Below are positions 45,336 to 54,694 of a DNA stretch of 64,000 bases, one piece after another (position 1 is the stretch's first letter; every line of letters starts with the position of its first letter). The DNA comes from Bryobacteraceae bacterium. GTDB taxonomy: Bacteria; Acidobacteriota; Terriglobia; Bryobacterales; Bryobacteraceae. Below the pieces are notes generated by a model. It searched no databases. It worked only from the letters and a program-made list of their open reading frames with translations, and had not been told where the DNA came from. The stretch is from the NCBI GenBank assembly GCA_041394945.1, contig JAWKHH010000002.1, positions 380,501-444,500 of the forward strand, read 5' to 3'. The position numbers and the translations under genes are program-made.

Positions 45336-47065
45336 CGCGCGATCGCTTCGACGTCGTCGTCGTCGGGGCCGGCATGGCTGGGCTCAGCCTCGCCCGCCAC
45401 TTGCTGCTCGCGACCGGCCGAACCGTCCTCGTCGTCGACAAGCGCGCCGAGGTGCCCGGCAAGGATCAGAAAGTCGGCGAATCGCTCGTACAGCTAAGCG
45501 GTTATTATCTGTCCAAGGTCCTCCAGCTCGAAGAGCACCTGCTCGTCGATCACTTCCTCAAGTACAACCTCCGCTTCCACTGGCCCACGCCCGGCCGCGC
45601 CAATCGCGCGCTCGAGGATTACTCGGTTTCGTTCATCCGGCTCGGCTCCAATATCCCCACCTTTCAGCTTGACCGCAACCGCATTGAGGAGCATCTGCTC
45701 GAACTCAACACCGCGGACCCCCGGTTCGAATTCGCCGGCGGCGCGCGTAATCTCGCCATCGAACTCGACGGCGACGCCGATCACCGCGTGAGCTTCTCCG
45801 GACGCACCGTCGCCTGCCGCTGGGTGGTGGATGCTTCCGGCCGCGCCGGCGTGCTCAAGAAACAACTCGGCCTCGCCCAGGAATCGCCCATCCGCCACGG
45901 CTCCACGTGGTGTTGGGTGGACGGCCTCGTCAACACGGAACGCCTCACCGCGCGCGACGCCGCCGGCGTCCGGCTTGATCCGGACCGCCGCAAGACCGGC
46001 CACATGCCGTTCTTCCTAGCCACGAATCACTTCTGCGCCGAAGGCATGTGGTTCTGGGTAATCCCCCTCCACGGCCGCACCAGCCTCGGCCTCGTCTACG
46101 ACCACGCCGTGCTCGATCCCTCGGAAGTTTCGACGGCCCGAAAAATGCTCGACTACGCCGGCCGCCAGTGGCCCGCGCTCGCCGAGGACTTCGCCGCCCG
46201 CGTCATCGTCGACGAGGGACGCTACCACAGCTACGCCTACGACGCCGCGCAAACCATCAGTACCGCACGCTGGGCCATGACTGGTGAATCCGGCCGCTTC
46301 TCCGATCCGCTCTACAGCCCCGGCAACGATCTCATCACCATCTACAACACCGTCATCGTCGACGCCATCCAATCGGACGAGGCCGAGCTCGAAGCCAAGG
46401 TCCCCTTCTACGAACAGCTTATGCGCGTGATGTACGAGTCCTACGTTCCCTCGTACTCGATCAGCTATAACTGCCTCGGCGATCAGGAAGCCTTCGCGCT
46501 CAAATACGCCTGGGAACTCGCGGTCTACTTCGGCTTCTACGTTGTCCCCGGCATCAACGACATGTTCACTGACCGGCGCAAGATGATGACGCACCTTCGC
46601 AAGTACGGCCTTCTGGGTCCCATCAACAAATCGCTCCAGATGTTCCTCTCGGACTGGGCTCGCTGGAAGAAGCAGAACGGCATCCGGCAGCAGGACCGTG
46701 TCCTCGTCGACTTCTACCAGATGTGCCCGCTCCGCGAATCGGAAAAGCTCTTCTATCAGGTCGGCCTGTCCACCGAGGAGTCCGACTCGGTTTTCGAAGC
46801 CCACTTCGATCGCCTGAAGGAATTCGCGCGCTATATCATCGCCCACGTCTACGCCTCCGTCCTCGGTGACCGCGGCGTCCTCACCAATGCCCCCTTCGTC
46901 GCGAGCCTCAAGCTCCGCCGCGCCTCCTTCGACGCCGAACGCATGCGCGCCGACTATGCCCCCTACTCCGCCGCCGAAGAGCGCTACCAGTGGCGGCTCG
47001 ATCCGTTTGCCCTCGCCGACTTCATTCCGGCTGCCAAACCGATGCCCGAGGAGGTCCCTGCATGA
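45332..47065 (+). CDS. Flavin-dependent halogenase-like monooxygenase
   Basis: 577 residues from ATG 45332, with GGAGG five bases upstream and ATGA overlap. Motifs are GAGMAG (12-17) for FAD, VGES (48-51), Lys77 in the FLKYNLRFHW segment at the place of the essential halogenase Lys, and WFWVIP (240-245), which fits the WxWxIP signature of flavin-dependent halogenases. The C-terminal ~250 residues are longer than in tryptophan halogenases and helical. Homologues without proven halogenation exist in aryl polyene and xanthomonadin-type loci, so oxidation or halogenation of a carrier-bound or lipid substrate are both possible. Confidence 0.82.
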   Translation: MTRDRFDVVVVGAGMAGLSLARHLLLATGRTVLVVDKRAEVPGKDQKVGESLVQLSGYYLSKVLQLEEHLLVDHFLKYNLRFHWPTPGRANRALEDYSVSFIRLGSNIPTFQLDRNRIEEHLLELNTADPRFEFAGGARNLAIELDGDADHRVSFSGRTVACRWVVDASGRAGVLKKQLGLAQESPIRHGSTWCWVDGLVNTERLTARDAAGVRLDPDRRKTGHMPFFLATNHFCAEGMWFWVIPLHGRTSLGLVYDHAVLDPSEVSTARKMLDYAGRQWPALAEDFAARVIVDEGRYHSYAYDAAQTISTARWAMTGESGRFSDPLYSPGNDLITIYNTVIVDAIQSDEAELEAKVPFYEQLMRVMYESYVPSYSISYNCLGDQEAFALKYAWELAVYFGFYVVPGINDMFTDRRKMMTHLRKYGLLGPINKSLQMFLSDWARWKKQNGIRQQDRVLVDFYQMCPLRESEKLFYQVGLSTEESDSVFEAHFDRLKEFARYIIAHVYASVLGDRGVLTNAPFVASLKLRRASFDAERMRADYAPYSAAEERYQWRLDPFALADFIPAAKPMPEEVPA

Positions 47066-48501
47066 CACCCACCGCTCCAGCCATCGTCGATGCCGCTCCC
47101 GGCCTTGAGCATTGCTTCCTGTTCGAGGCGACCGAAGCCTCCTATCCGGTCACGTCCATCGAAGGAGAGATCCCCAGGTTTCTTCGCGGCTCCTACTACG
47201 TCAACGGTCCGGCCCGCTTCGAACGGGCGGGCCGGCGCTACAAACACTGGCTCGATGGCGACGGCATGATCTGCTCGCTCCGCTTCGGCGAGAGTGGCGT
47301 CCAATTTACCTCGCGATTCGTGGAGACTCCCAAGCTCGCCGCCGAACGCGACGCTGGACGGTTCCTCTACCGCGGCTTCGGAACATCGTTTGAGGACGAT
47401 CGCCTCCGCCGCGGCCTCATGCTCGAACCGCCGGTGAACGTCAGCGCTTACCGCTTCGACGGCCGTCTCCTCGCCTTCAGTGAGCAATCGTTGCCCTACG
47501 ATCTCGACCCCGTCACCCTCGAAACCCGCGGCGTCTACGACTTCCACGGCAAGCTCAACGAAGTCTCCCCGTTCTCCGCTCACGCCAAGTTCGACACGAA
47601 CCTGATGAACTTCGGCGTCCAGTTCTCGCGCGACAACCCTACGCTCAACGTCTACGAGTTCACCCCAGGTGGCGAGCTGGTCCGCCGCAAGCGCCATCCG
47701 CTGCGCCATCCCTATTCCGTCCACGATTTCGCGTTCACTCCGTCGAGCTACGTCTTCTTCCTCGGTCCGCTCCTCATGGACTTCGGCCGTTTCGTCGAAG
47801 GCGTCTCAGTGATGGAATCGCTCTCCTGGGAGCCGGAGAAGGGAAGTGAGATCGTCGTCGTCCCGCGCCACGACAAGTCGCGCGAGGTCTTTTCCGTCCC
47901 GGCCGGCCAAGGCTACGCCCTTCACGGCATCAACGCCTTCGAGGACGACGATCGCCTCACCGTCGACATCCTGGAACTCGACGAGCCCGTCTACGCGCAA
48001 TACGAGCCCATCCCGGATCTCTTTGCTACGGTGAAAGGTTGCAGGCCGGCCCGCTTCGTCATCGACAAGCGAACCCGGGAATTGACCGCACGAATGACAT
48101 TACCTTACGAGCACACACCGGACTTCCCCTCCATCCACCCATCGCTCGCCGGCCGAGCCTACAGCCATTTCTGGATGCTCGGCATCTCGGCCGCCGGGCG
48201 GCCCGGCCGCAAGTTCTTCGACGAACTCGCCCACGGGGACTGGTCCGCCGGCGCGGTGGACGTCTATCGCGCGGCCCCCGGCGTCTACCTCGGCGGCGAG
48301 CCCGTATTTATCCCCAATCCTGATTCGGCGCGCGACGACGAAGGCGCCGTTATCGTCGAAGAGATCACGCCCGAATCCAACTCGGCGATCCTCATCTTTG
48401 ACGCAGCCCGCGTCGCCAACGGCCCCGTCGCCCGGCTGCGCCTTCAACACCGGGTTCATCCCGGATTCCACTCTAGCTTCCACCCGGAGACCATCGCATG
48501 A
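47062..48501 (+). CDS. Carotenoid cleavage oxygenase family protein
   Basis: 479 residues, ATGA overlap. Iron ligands of the seven-bladed propeller family are visible: His174 (FSAHAKFD), His221 (VHDFAFTPS), His288 (ALHGINAFEDDDRL) and His470 in GFHSSFHP near the end. The N-terminal motif RGSYYVNGPA (42-51) is also typical. These Fe(II) enzymes split or isomerise conjugated double bonds in carotenoids, retinoids and stilbenes. Downstream of a CrtI-like desaturase, the likely substrate is a polyene. The gene is coupled to a heme protein gene by another ATGA. Confidence 0.9.
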   Translation: MTPTAPAIVDAAPGLEHCFLFEATEASYPVTSIEGEIPRFLRGSYYVNGPARFERAGRRYKHWLDGDGMICSLRFGESGVQFTSRFVETPKLAAERDAGRFLYRGFGTSFEDDRLRRGLMLEPPVNVSAYRFDGRLLAFSEQSLPYDLDPVTLETRGVYDFHGKLNEVSPFSAHAKFDTNLMNFGVQFSRDNPTLNVYEFTPGGELVRRKRHPLRHPYSVHDFAFTPSSYVFFLGPLLMDFGRFVEGVSVMESLSWEPEKGSEIVVVPRHDKSREVFSVPAGQGYALHGINAFEDDDRLTVDILELDEPVYAQYEPIPDLFATVKGCRPARFVIDKRTRELTARMTLPYEHTPDFPSIHPSLAGRAYSHFWMLGISAAGRPGRKFFDELAHGDWSAGAVDVYRAAPGVYLGGEPVFIPNPDSARDDEGAVIVEEITPESNSAILIFDAARVANGPVARLRLQHRVHPGFHSSFHPETIA

Positions 48502-51410
48502 CGACACTACCCCGTACCCTTCGCTGGACGGCGCTGCTCTTTGTCGCGCTGCTGATCAACACCGGCTACATCTGGGCCTTCGCCGACCCCACCGTGTTCT
48601 ACATGGGCAATGTCGTGGTTCACTTCTTCCTCGGCCTCGCCCTGTACGCCGCCTTCGCCTGGCACGTGCTTCGCAATCCCGAACTGCGCGCCGCCACGCG
48701 GATTTCCTTCGCGCTGCTCACCGTCAGTGCGCTGGTCGGCGTTTATCTGGCCAAGTTCGGAAACACGTTTCCCAATCGCATGTTCCTCGCCGCGCACATT
48801 CTCACCGCGATAGCGGGAACCATCGCGCTGCTGCCGCTCGTGTTCGATTTCGCGCGGCGGTTCGAAGGCGGCTGGGTTACTTACCGCCGCGCGTTCGCCG
48901 GCGCTCTCGTGTTCGCGCTCGCCTTGCCGGCCACGATGGCGCTCTACCGGCGGGCGTTCCCGGATCCGCGCCTGCGTATCCAAAATCCCGCCATGCCGCC
49001 GCTGGCCATGGAGCAGGAAGGCGGCGGCGCTAAGTCGCCCTTCTTCCCGTCTTCTGCGCAAACCAACGTCGGAGGAATCATCCCATCCAACTTTTTCATG
49101 GATTCCAAACGCTGCGGCGAGTGCCATGAGGATATCTACAAACAATGGGAGTCCTCAATGCATCACTTCGCGTCGTTCAACAACCAGTTCTACCGGAAGT
49201 CTATCGAATACATGCAGGATGTCGTTGGCACCCAGCCGAGTAAGTGGTGCGCCGGCTGCCACGATCACGCCATGTTCTTCAACGGCCGCTTCGAAACGCC
49301 GGTGAAAGAACAGATCGATACGCCCGAAGCCCACAATGGACTCGGCTGTATGTCCTGCCATTCCGTCGTGCAGGTGGAGAGCTCGATGGGCAATGGCGGA
49401 ATCACCATCGAGTATCCGCCCCTCCACGAACTGGCCAACAGCGACAACAAGTACATGCGGAAGCTGCACGACTTCCTCACCTATCTGGACCCGGAACCCC
49501 ACAAGAAGGCGTTCCTCAAACCCTTCATGCGCGAGGACACCGCCGAGTTCTGCTCCGGCTGCCACAAGGTTCACCTCGACGTCCCCGTGAACGATTACCG
49601 CTGGGTCCGGGGCTTCAACGACTATGACAACTGGCAGGCGAGCGGCGTCTCCGGCCAAGGGGCGCGTTCCTTCTACTACCCGCCCAAGGTCTCCAACTGC
49701 GGTACCTGCCACATGCCGCTGGTCGACTCGCAGGACCCCGGCAACCGCGACGGCAAGGTGCACCAGCACCGTTTCCTCGGCGCGAACACCGCCGTCCCCT
49801 TCGTCAACGGCGATCACGAGCAGCTCAAGACCGCGCAGGAGTTCCTCACCAACGGGTTCATCACGGTCGACATCTTCGGCGTTTCCCCCATCGAAGACAC
49901 CAAGGGCGAGCCGCAAATGATCCGCCGCGCCAGCCAAGGGCCGCAACTGATGTCCTCCATCGCCGTCGGCGAAGAGGCGGAGCAGACCGGCCAGGTGGTG
50001 ATGCGTGAAGTCGGCAAGTTCGCGGCTCCCTTCGGCGCCGCGCCCATTCGCGCCCTCCCCGGAACCTCGGTCCGCGTCGAGGTGGTCGTGCGAACCCGCA
50101 CCATCGGTCACTTCTTCCCGGGCGGAACCGTCGACGCGTTCGATATCTGGCTCGAACTCGAGGGGATGGACGCCACCGGGAAGAAAATCTTCTGGAGCGG
50201 CCAGGTGGAAGACGAAGGCCGCGGACCCGTTGAGCCCGGCGCGCACTTCTACAAGGCCTATCAGCTCGACGGAGCCGGCAACCCCATCAACAAGCGCAAC
50301 GCCTGGCAGATGCGGTCGCTCCTCTACGCGCGCATGATCCCGCCCGGCGCCGCGGATACGACGCACTACCGCATCGACATTCCGGCCGACGCCAAGGGCC
50401 CCATCACGCTCAAGGCGAAGCTGAATCATCGCAAGTTCTCGCACTACTACACCCAGTTCGCCTACGCCGGCCAACCCAAGGCTGGGCAGGATGCGTCGCT
50501 GCTTTCGAAGGCTCACAACAGCCTGGAATACAGCTTCGACAAGGCCAACATCCCGGCCAACGTCTCCGGCCAGATCAAGGACGAAATCCCCAACTTGCCG
50601 ATCACCGTCCTCGCCGAATCGGAAGCGAAGCTCGAACTCGGTGAGCCCGCATGGAATCCCGTGGTCCGCAAGCAGGATCGTGAGCGCTGGAACGATTGGG
50701 GCATCGGCCTCCTGCTCCAGGGCGATCTCAAGGCCGCCGAGTATGCCTTCAAGCGAACCACGGAAGCCGAGCCCGGTTACGCCGACGGCTGGATCAACGT
50801 CGCCCGCGCCCTTGTCCGCGAAGGCGAAACCGACGCCGCCAAGCCGTTCCTGGCCAAAGCCATGGAGATCAACGGCAACCTCGGCCGCGCGCACTACTTC
50901 ACAGCGCTCGTGCAGAAGGCCGATGGCGACTACGACGCCGCTCTCGCCTCCCTTCAGAAAGCCTCCGCTCTATACCCGCGGGACCGCGTCGTGCTCAACG
51001 AAATAGCCCGCATTCTCTTCCTGCAGCGCAAGTACGAAGAGGTGATCGGCGTTACCAGGCGGGTCTGCGACGTCGACCCCGAAGACCTGCAGGCGCACTA
51101 CACGGCCATGCTCGCCTACCGCGGGCTCGGCAAGACGAAAGAGGCTGAGATCGAAGCGAAGCTCTTCCAGCGCTTCAAGGCCGAAGAGTCCTCGCAGGCC
51201 ATCACCGCCAAGCGCCGCTTGCTGAGTCCCGAGGATAACAACGAGCGCCAGATGATTCACGATCACATAAGCGTTGCGCTAGCGCCCGTCTCCAAGCCCA
51301 TGGCGCCCAAGTCGACCGTCGCCGGCAAGAAACCCCCGGCGGCGCCCAAGCGCGCGGCGGCCCGTGCCTCGCAGAGCCCGGCCCCCGCGGCCACCGGAGG
51401 AGAAGAATGA
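48498..51410 (+). CDS. Membrane pentaheme cytochrome c with TPR domain
   Basis: 970 residues, ATGA overlap. Four hydrophobic helices lie in the first 150 residues (from 10, 40, 70 and 97 onward, with a further one near 133-150). Five CxxCH heme motifs follow: CGECH (206), CAGCH (251), CMSCH (284), CSGCH (352) and CGTCH (401). A beta-rich region (~500-680) and TPR repeats (~700-900) complete it, with a Lys/Pro/Ala tail. Arrangement and length resemble acidobacterial multiheme cytochromes related to c554-like electron carriers. It probably passes electrons at the outer face of the membrane; its link to the enzymes before it is unknown. Confidence 0.85.
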   Translation: MTTLPRTLRWTALLFVALLINTGYIWAFADPTVFYMGNVVVHFFLGLALYAAFAWHVLRNPELRAATRISFALLTVSALVGVYLAKFGNTFPNRMFLAAHILTAIAGTIALLPLVFDFARRFEGGWVTYRRAFAGALVFALALPATMALYRRAFPDPRLRIQNPAMPPLAMEQEGGGAKSPFFPSSAQTNVGGIIPSNFFMDSKRCGECHEDIYKQWESSMHHFASFNNQFYRKSIEYMQDVVGTQPSKWCAGCHDHAMFFNGRFETPVKEQIDTPEAHNGLGCMSCHSVVQVESSMGNGGITIEYPPLHELANSDNKYMRKLHDFLTYLDPEPHKKAFLKPFMREDTAEFCSGCHKVHLDVPVNDYRWVRGFNDYDNWQASGVSGQGARSFYYPPKVSNCGTCHMPLVDSQDPGNRDGKVHQHRFLGANTAVPFVNGDHEQLKTAQEFLTNGFITVDIFGVSPIEDTKGEPQMIRRASQGPQLMSSIAVGEEAEQTGQVVMREVGKFAAPFGAAPIRALPGTSVRVEVVVRTRTIGHFFPGGTVDAFDIWLELEGMDATGKKIFWSGQVEDEGRGPVEPGAHFYKAYQLDGAGNPINKRNAWQMRSLLYARMIPPGAADTTHYRIDIPADAKGPITLKAKLNHRKFSHYYTQFAYAGQPKAGQDASLLSKAHNSLEYSFDKANIPANVSGQIKDEIPNLPITVLAESEAKLELGEPAWNPVVRKQDRERWNDWGIGLLLQGDLKAAEYAFKRTTEAEPGYADGWINVARALVREGETDAAKPFLAKAMEINGNLGRAHYFTALVQKADGDYDAALASLQKASALYPRDRVVLNEIARILFLQRKYEEVIGVTRRVCDVDPEDLQAHYTAMLAYRGLGKTKEAEIEAKLFQRFKAEESSQAITAKRRLLSPEDNNERQMIHDHISVALAPVSKPMAPKSTVAGKKPPAAPKRAAARASQSPAPAATGGEE

Positions 51411-53068
51411 GAATTGTTTTGGGAATCGCCGCCGCGGCCATCGCGCTGCCGGTGGGCGCTCAACAGCCCGCGGTTACGTTCGCCGATGTGACGGCGCAGG
51501 CGGGTATCAAGTTCAATCACAACAGCGGACGCGCCGGCAAGAAGTTTCTCCCGGAAACGCTCGGCTCGGGCGGCGCTTTCTTCGATTTCGACAACGACGG
51601 CTGGCAGGACATCTTCCTCGTCAACAGCAAGGACTGGGCTCGCGGACGCAAGCAGTCCCTGCCCGCTCTCTACCGCAACAATCATGACGGCACGTTCGCC
51701 GACGTCACCGCCAAGGCGGGCCTCGCCATTGAGATGTATGGAATGGGAGTCGCGGCCGGCGACTTCGACAACGACGGCAACGGCGATCTCTACGTCACCG
51801 CGCTCGAAGGCGACCGGCTCTTCCGCAACCTCGGCAACGGCCGATTCGCGGACGTGACCAAGACCGCCGGCATCGCCAACGCGAACTTCGGCACCTCCGC
51901 CGCATGGCTCGATTACGACAAGGACGGCCGTCTCGACATCTTTGTCGCCAACTACGTCCAGTGGACCGCCAAGGGCGACATCTGGTGCTCGCTGGACGGC
52001 GCCACTAAGAGCTACTGCACGCCGGAGTCCTACAAAGGCACCATGTCGAAGCTCTATCACAACGATGGCGGCGGCAAGTTCAGCGACGTGTCGGCGAAGG
52101 CCGGCGTCGGCGACGCCAACAGCAAATCGCTCGGCATCGCCGTCTTCGACTACAACCAGGACGGCTGGCCGGACATCTTCGTCGCCAACGACACACAGCC
52201 GAACAAGCTCTACCGCAACAACAAGAACGGAACGTTCTCCGATCAGGCAATGGGCGCCGGCGTCGCCTACGGCGAGGACGGCGTGGCGCGCGGTGCGATG
52301 GGCGTCGATGCCTTCGACTTCGACCGGTCCGGCCGGCCCGATCTTCTGGTCGGTAACTTCTCCAACCAGATGCTCGGGCTCTATCACAACGAAGGCAACA
52401 ACCTTTTTGTCGACGAGGCCCCGACCTCGCCCGTGGGCCGTACCAGCCTGCTCTATCTCTCGTTCGGAGTCTTTTTCTTCGACTACGACCTCGACGGCTA
52501 TCAGGACATCTTCGCCGCCACCGGACACATCGAAGAGGAGATCGGCCGCGTCCAGCCGCGCATCAAGTACAAGCAGTCCCCGCTCCTGTTCCACAATCTC
52601 GGCAAGAAGAAGTTCGAGTTCGTCTCGCCGAAGATGGGACAGGCGTTCAACCGCGAGGTGGTGGCCCGCGGCGCCGCCTACGCCGACTACGACCATGACG
52701 GCGACCTCGATATCCTCGTCACCACCAATCACGGCCCCGCCTACCTGTTCCGCAACGAAGGCGGAAGCCGCAACAACTGGCTCCGCGTGAAGACCGTCGG
52801 CGCCAAGTGCAACCGCGACGGCATCGGCGCCATCGTTCGCGTCACCTCCGCTTCCGGCCCACAGTGGAACTGGGTCCGCAGCGGCTCGAGCTACTGCTCG
52901 CAGAGCGAACTCGCGCTCACCTTCGGCCTCGCCAAGGACAAAGACGCCACGGTCGAAATCGAGTGGCCCAGCGGGACCAAGCAGAATCTCGGCAAGGTTG
53001 CAGCCAACCAGGTGATCACGGTCGACGAATCGAAAGGCATCGTCGCCAAGGCCGGGCCGGGCAAATAG
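51407..53068 (+). CDS. Exported CRTAC1/ASPIC-UnbV protein
   Basis: 553 residues, ATGA overlap, last gene of the central operon. The signal peptide (VLGIAAAAIALPVGAQQ) and FADVTAQAGIKFNHNSG opening are followed by FG-GAP calcium loops (DFDNDGWQD, DFDNDGNGD, DYDKDGRLD, DYNQDGWPD, DYDHDGDLD). The C-terminal ASPIC/UnbV domain has NRDGIGAIVRV, LALTFGLAKD and EIEWPSGTK. Cys residues at DIWCSL and SYCTPE may form a disulphide. It is of a different subtype from the paralogue pair upstream, closer to classic CRTAC1 proteins. A short gap and a minus-strand DinB gene follow. Confidence 0.9.
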   Translation: MRIVLGIAAAAIALPVGAQQPAVTFADVTAQAGIKFNHNSGRAGKKFLPETLGSGGAFFDFDNDGWQDIFLVNSKDWARGRKQSLPALYRNNHDGTFADVTAKAGLAIEMYGMGVAAGDFDNDGNGDLYVTALEGDRLFRNLGNGRFADVTKTAGIANANFGTSAAWLDYDKDGRLDIFVANYVQWTAKGDIWCSLDGATKSYCTPESYKGTMSKLYHNDGGGKFSDVSAKAGVGDANSKSLGIAVFDYNQDGWPDIFVANDTQPNKLYRNNKNGTFSDQAMGAGVAYGEDGVARGAMGVDAFDFDRSGRPDLLVGNFSNQMLGLYHNEGNNLFVDEAPTSPVGRTSLLYLSFGVFFFDYDLDGYQDIFAATGHIEEEIGRVQPRIKYKQSPLLFHNLGKKKFEFVSPKMGQAFNREVVARGAAYADYDHDGDLDILVTTNHGPAYLFRNEGGSRNNWLRVKTVGAKCNRDGIGAIVRVTSASGPQWNWVRSGSSYCSQSELALTFGLAKDKDATVEIEWPSGTKQNLGKVAANQVITVDESKGIVAKAGPGK

Positions 53069-53099
53069 TTCGTCCCGGGGGGCAATTCGCCGGTCGCCG

Positions 53100-53705
53100 C
53101 TAAGCCGCAGCCAGGATCGCCCCGATCTGCCGCTGGTGACGCATCTCATGCGCGCGCACCAGCCGCACCAACAGCGGCACGTTGCTTCGCCCCAGCAGCG
53201 GATGCGCCACCACCATCCGTGCGAACGGAAGATCCGCATTCCCACGCAGCATCTCGTCCGCCTCCCGGATCGACGCATGGAGCGCCTCGATCAGTTCACC
53301 AAGCGGCTTCCCCGACGCCGGCTCCGCCACGTCCGGCCGCTGGCCCGCGAACACTTCGTTCCGGATCATGAACTCCCGCATCCCGCTCGGCACGAAAAGG
53401 TTCGCGATCGTAAATGGAACTTCGAGCATCCGCACCATCGCCTCCGGCATCGCCCGCGGCCGGAAGTTGATCTCGTCCATGGACCGCGAAATCTCCGGTT
53501 GCCTGCCCGCTTTCGCCAGCGCGATCAACTGCTCGAAGTCGCGCTTGTACAACCGGTCCGCCAGCAACAGGTGGTCAAGCTGCTCGCCGACCGACCATTT
53601 CCCGGGCGCCGGCCGCCGGTCCACCTGCTCTTGCGCCAGCCCCGAGACCATCGCCACCGTTCGCGCGCGCGTCTGCTTCCAACGGTCCAGATCGCTCCAC
53701 ATCAT
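53100..53705 (-). CDS. DinB family protein
   Basis: 201 residues with the four-helix DinB/YfiT pattern. The metal triad is probably His45 (EQLDHLLLAD), His186 and His190 (RAHEMRHQRQIG). Such proteins are nickel- or zinc-binding thiol transferases or have unknown roles. It is divergent from the ArsA pair on the plus strand, with 71 bp between the start codons, so promoters for both must lie in this gap. Confidence 0.85.
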   Translation of the reverse strand: MMWSDLDRWKQTRARTVAMVSGLAQEQVDRRPAPGKWSVGEQLDHLLLADRLYKRDFEQLIALAKAGRQPEISRSMDEINFRPRAMPEAMVRMLEVPFTIANLFVPSGMREFMIRNEVFAGQRPDVAEPASGKPLGELIEALHASIREADEMLRGNADLPFARMVVAHPLLGRSNVPLLVRLVRAHEMRHQRQIGAILAAA

Positions 53706-53759
53706 GACCGTATGATGCCATCCTCGCTCCGCCGATGCAGAACATCGCCCGCCGCGGGG

Positions 53760-53776
53760 TAAAATGTGGGCTCGCC
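53760..53776 (+). promoter_or_regulatory. Possible -10 box for near-leaderless transcript
   Basis: TAAAAT at 53760-53765 ends 11 bases before ATG 53777 of the first ArsA gene. No convincing -35 or Shine-Dalgarno sequence is present. Confidence 0.35.
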
Positions 53777-54694
53777 ATGCAACATCAGGCGCGAGTGGTC
53801 ATCTTCTGCGGAAAAGGTGGCGTCGGCAAGACGACCCTTGCCTTGGCGCACGGTCTTCGCGCCGCCAGTTCAGGACTCCGCACCGTCGTCGTCACCTCCC
53901 ATCCGCTAGAAGAACTCGCCCTGGCCGTCTCGCTCGAAGGGCTCGAGGATCGGCTCCCCACCGCCGCCCGCGGTCTCTTCATCGTCCATCTCGACCCGAA
54001 GGAACTCCTCGCAGAGGTAGTCCGCGAAAACTTCCCCGTCCAGATCCTCGCCGAAACCGTCCTCCGCAGCGCCATCTACAACAACCTCGTCGAGGTCGCG
54101 CCCGGACTCAAGGAATTCTACTTCCTCGCCCGCCTCCAGCAACTCGCCGAACGCAAGGCCGCCGGCGCCGAAGCTTCCGGTCGCGACTTCGATCTGCTCC
54201 TCTGGGACGCGCCCGCCAGCGGCCACTTCCTCGGCACGCTCCGCGCCGCCAAAAATTTCGAAGTCTACCTCTCCGGCCCCCTCGCCGCCGCCGGCGCTGA
54301 CCTGGCCCGTTTCTTCTCCAACCCCGAAGCCATTGTCATCCTCCCCGTCACCACGCTCGAAGAGATGGCCATCGCCGAAACCCACGACCTCTGCCGCGCC
54401 CTCCACACTGACTTCCACCTCTCGCCCACTCGTGTGCTCATGAACCTCACCTCCCCCGCCATCCACGCCACCACCGCGGACGCCGCCACGCTCGAATCCC
54501 GCCTCGCCACCGCCTCACCCGCTCTCCGCTTCGCCGCGACCCGGGCGCTCACCGAACGCGACCGCGCCGCCGCCCTTGCCCGGGACCTCGCCGCGCCCAC
54601 CCTTGCCATCGAACGCCGCCGCCACTGGACCAACGACATCGACCTGCTTGAGCAGATCGGCGACGCCCTCGCTCCGCTCCCCTCCTTCGCATGA
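53777..54694 (+). CDS. ArsA/Get3-type ATPase (first of pair)
   Basis: 305 residues from ATG 53777; an upstream in-frame ATG at 53735 overlaps the probable promoter and is less likely. The deviant Walker A motif is GKGGVGKTT (12-20). WDAPASGHFLGTL near residue 145 corresponds to the ArsA DTAP signature. The length fits single-domain ArsA homologues. No arsenic genes are nearby and the paired gene lies in an ATGA overlap, so a heterodimeric ATPase of unknown cargo is more likely than an arsenite pump. Confidence 0.85.
   Translation: MQHQARVVIFCGKGGVGKTTLALAHGLRAASSGLRTVVVTSHPLEELALAVSLEGLEDRLPTAARGLFIVHLDPKELLAEVVRENFPVQILAETVLRSAIYNNLVEVAPGLKEFYFLARLQQLAERKAAGAEASGRDFDLLLWDAPASGHFLGTLRAAKNFEVYLSGPLAAAGADLARFFSNPEAIVILPVTTLEEMAIAETHDLCRALHTDFHLSPTRVLMNLTSPAIHATTADAATLESRLATASPALRFAATRALTERDRAAALARDLAAPTLAIERRRHWTNDIDLLEQIGDALAPLPSFA

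Noticed and set aside
37738..48501. Standard aryl polyene or xanthomonadin cluster
   Set aside because: ACP, KS, dead KS, acyltransferase and halogenase-like genes fit, but ketoreductase, dehydratase, thioesterase, ammonia-lyase and exporter genes are missing, while HMGR and a carotenoid oxygenase are foreign to those clusters.
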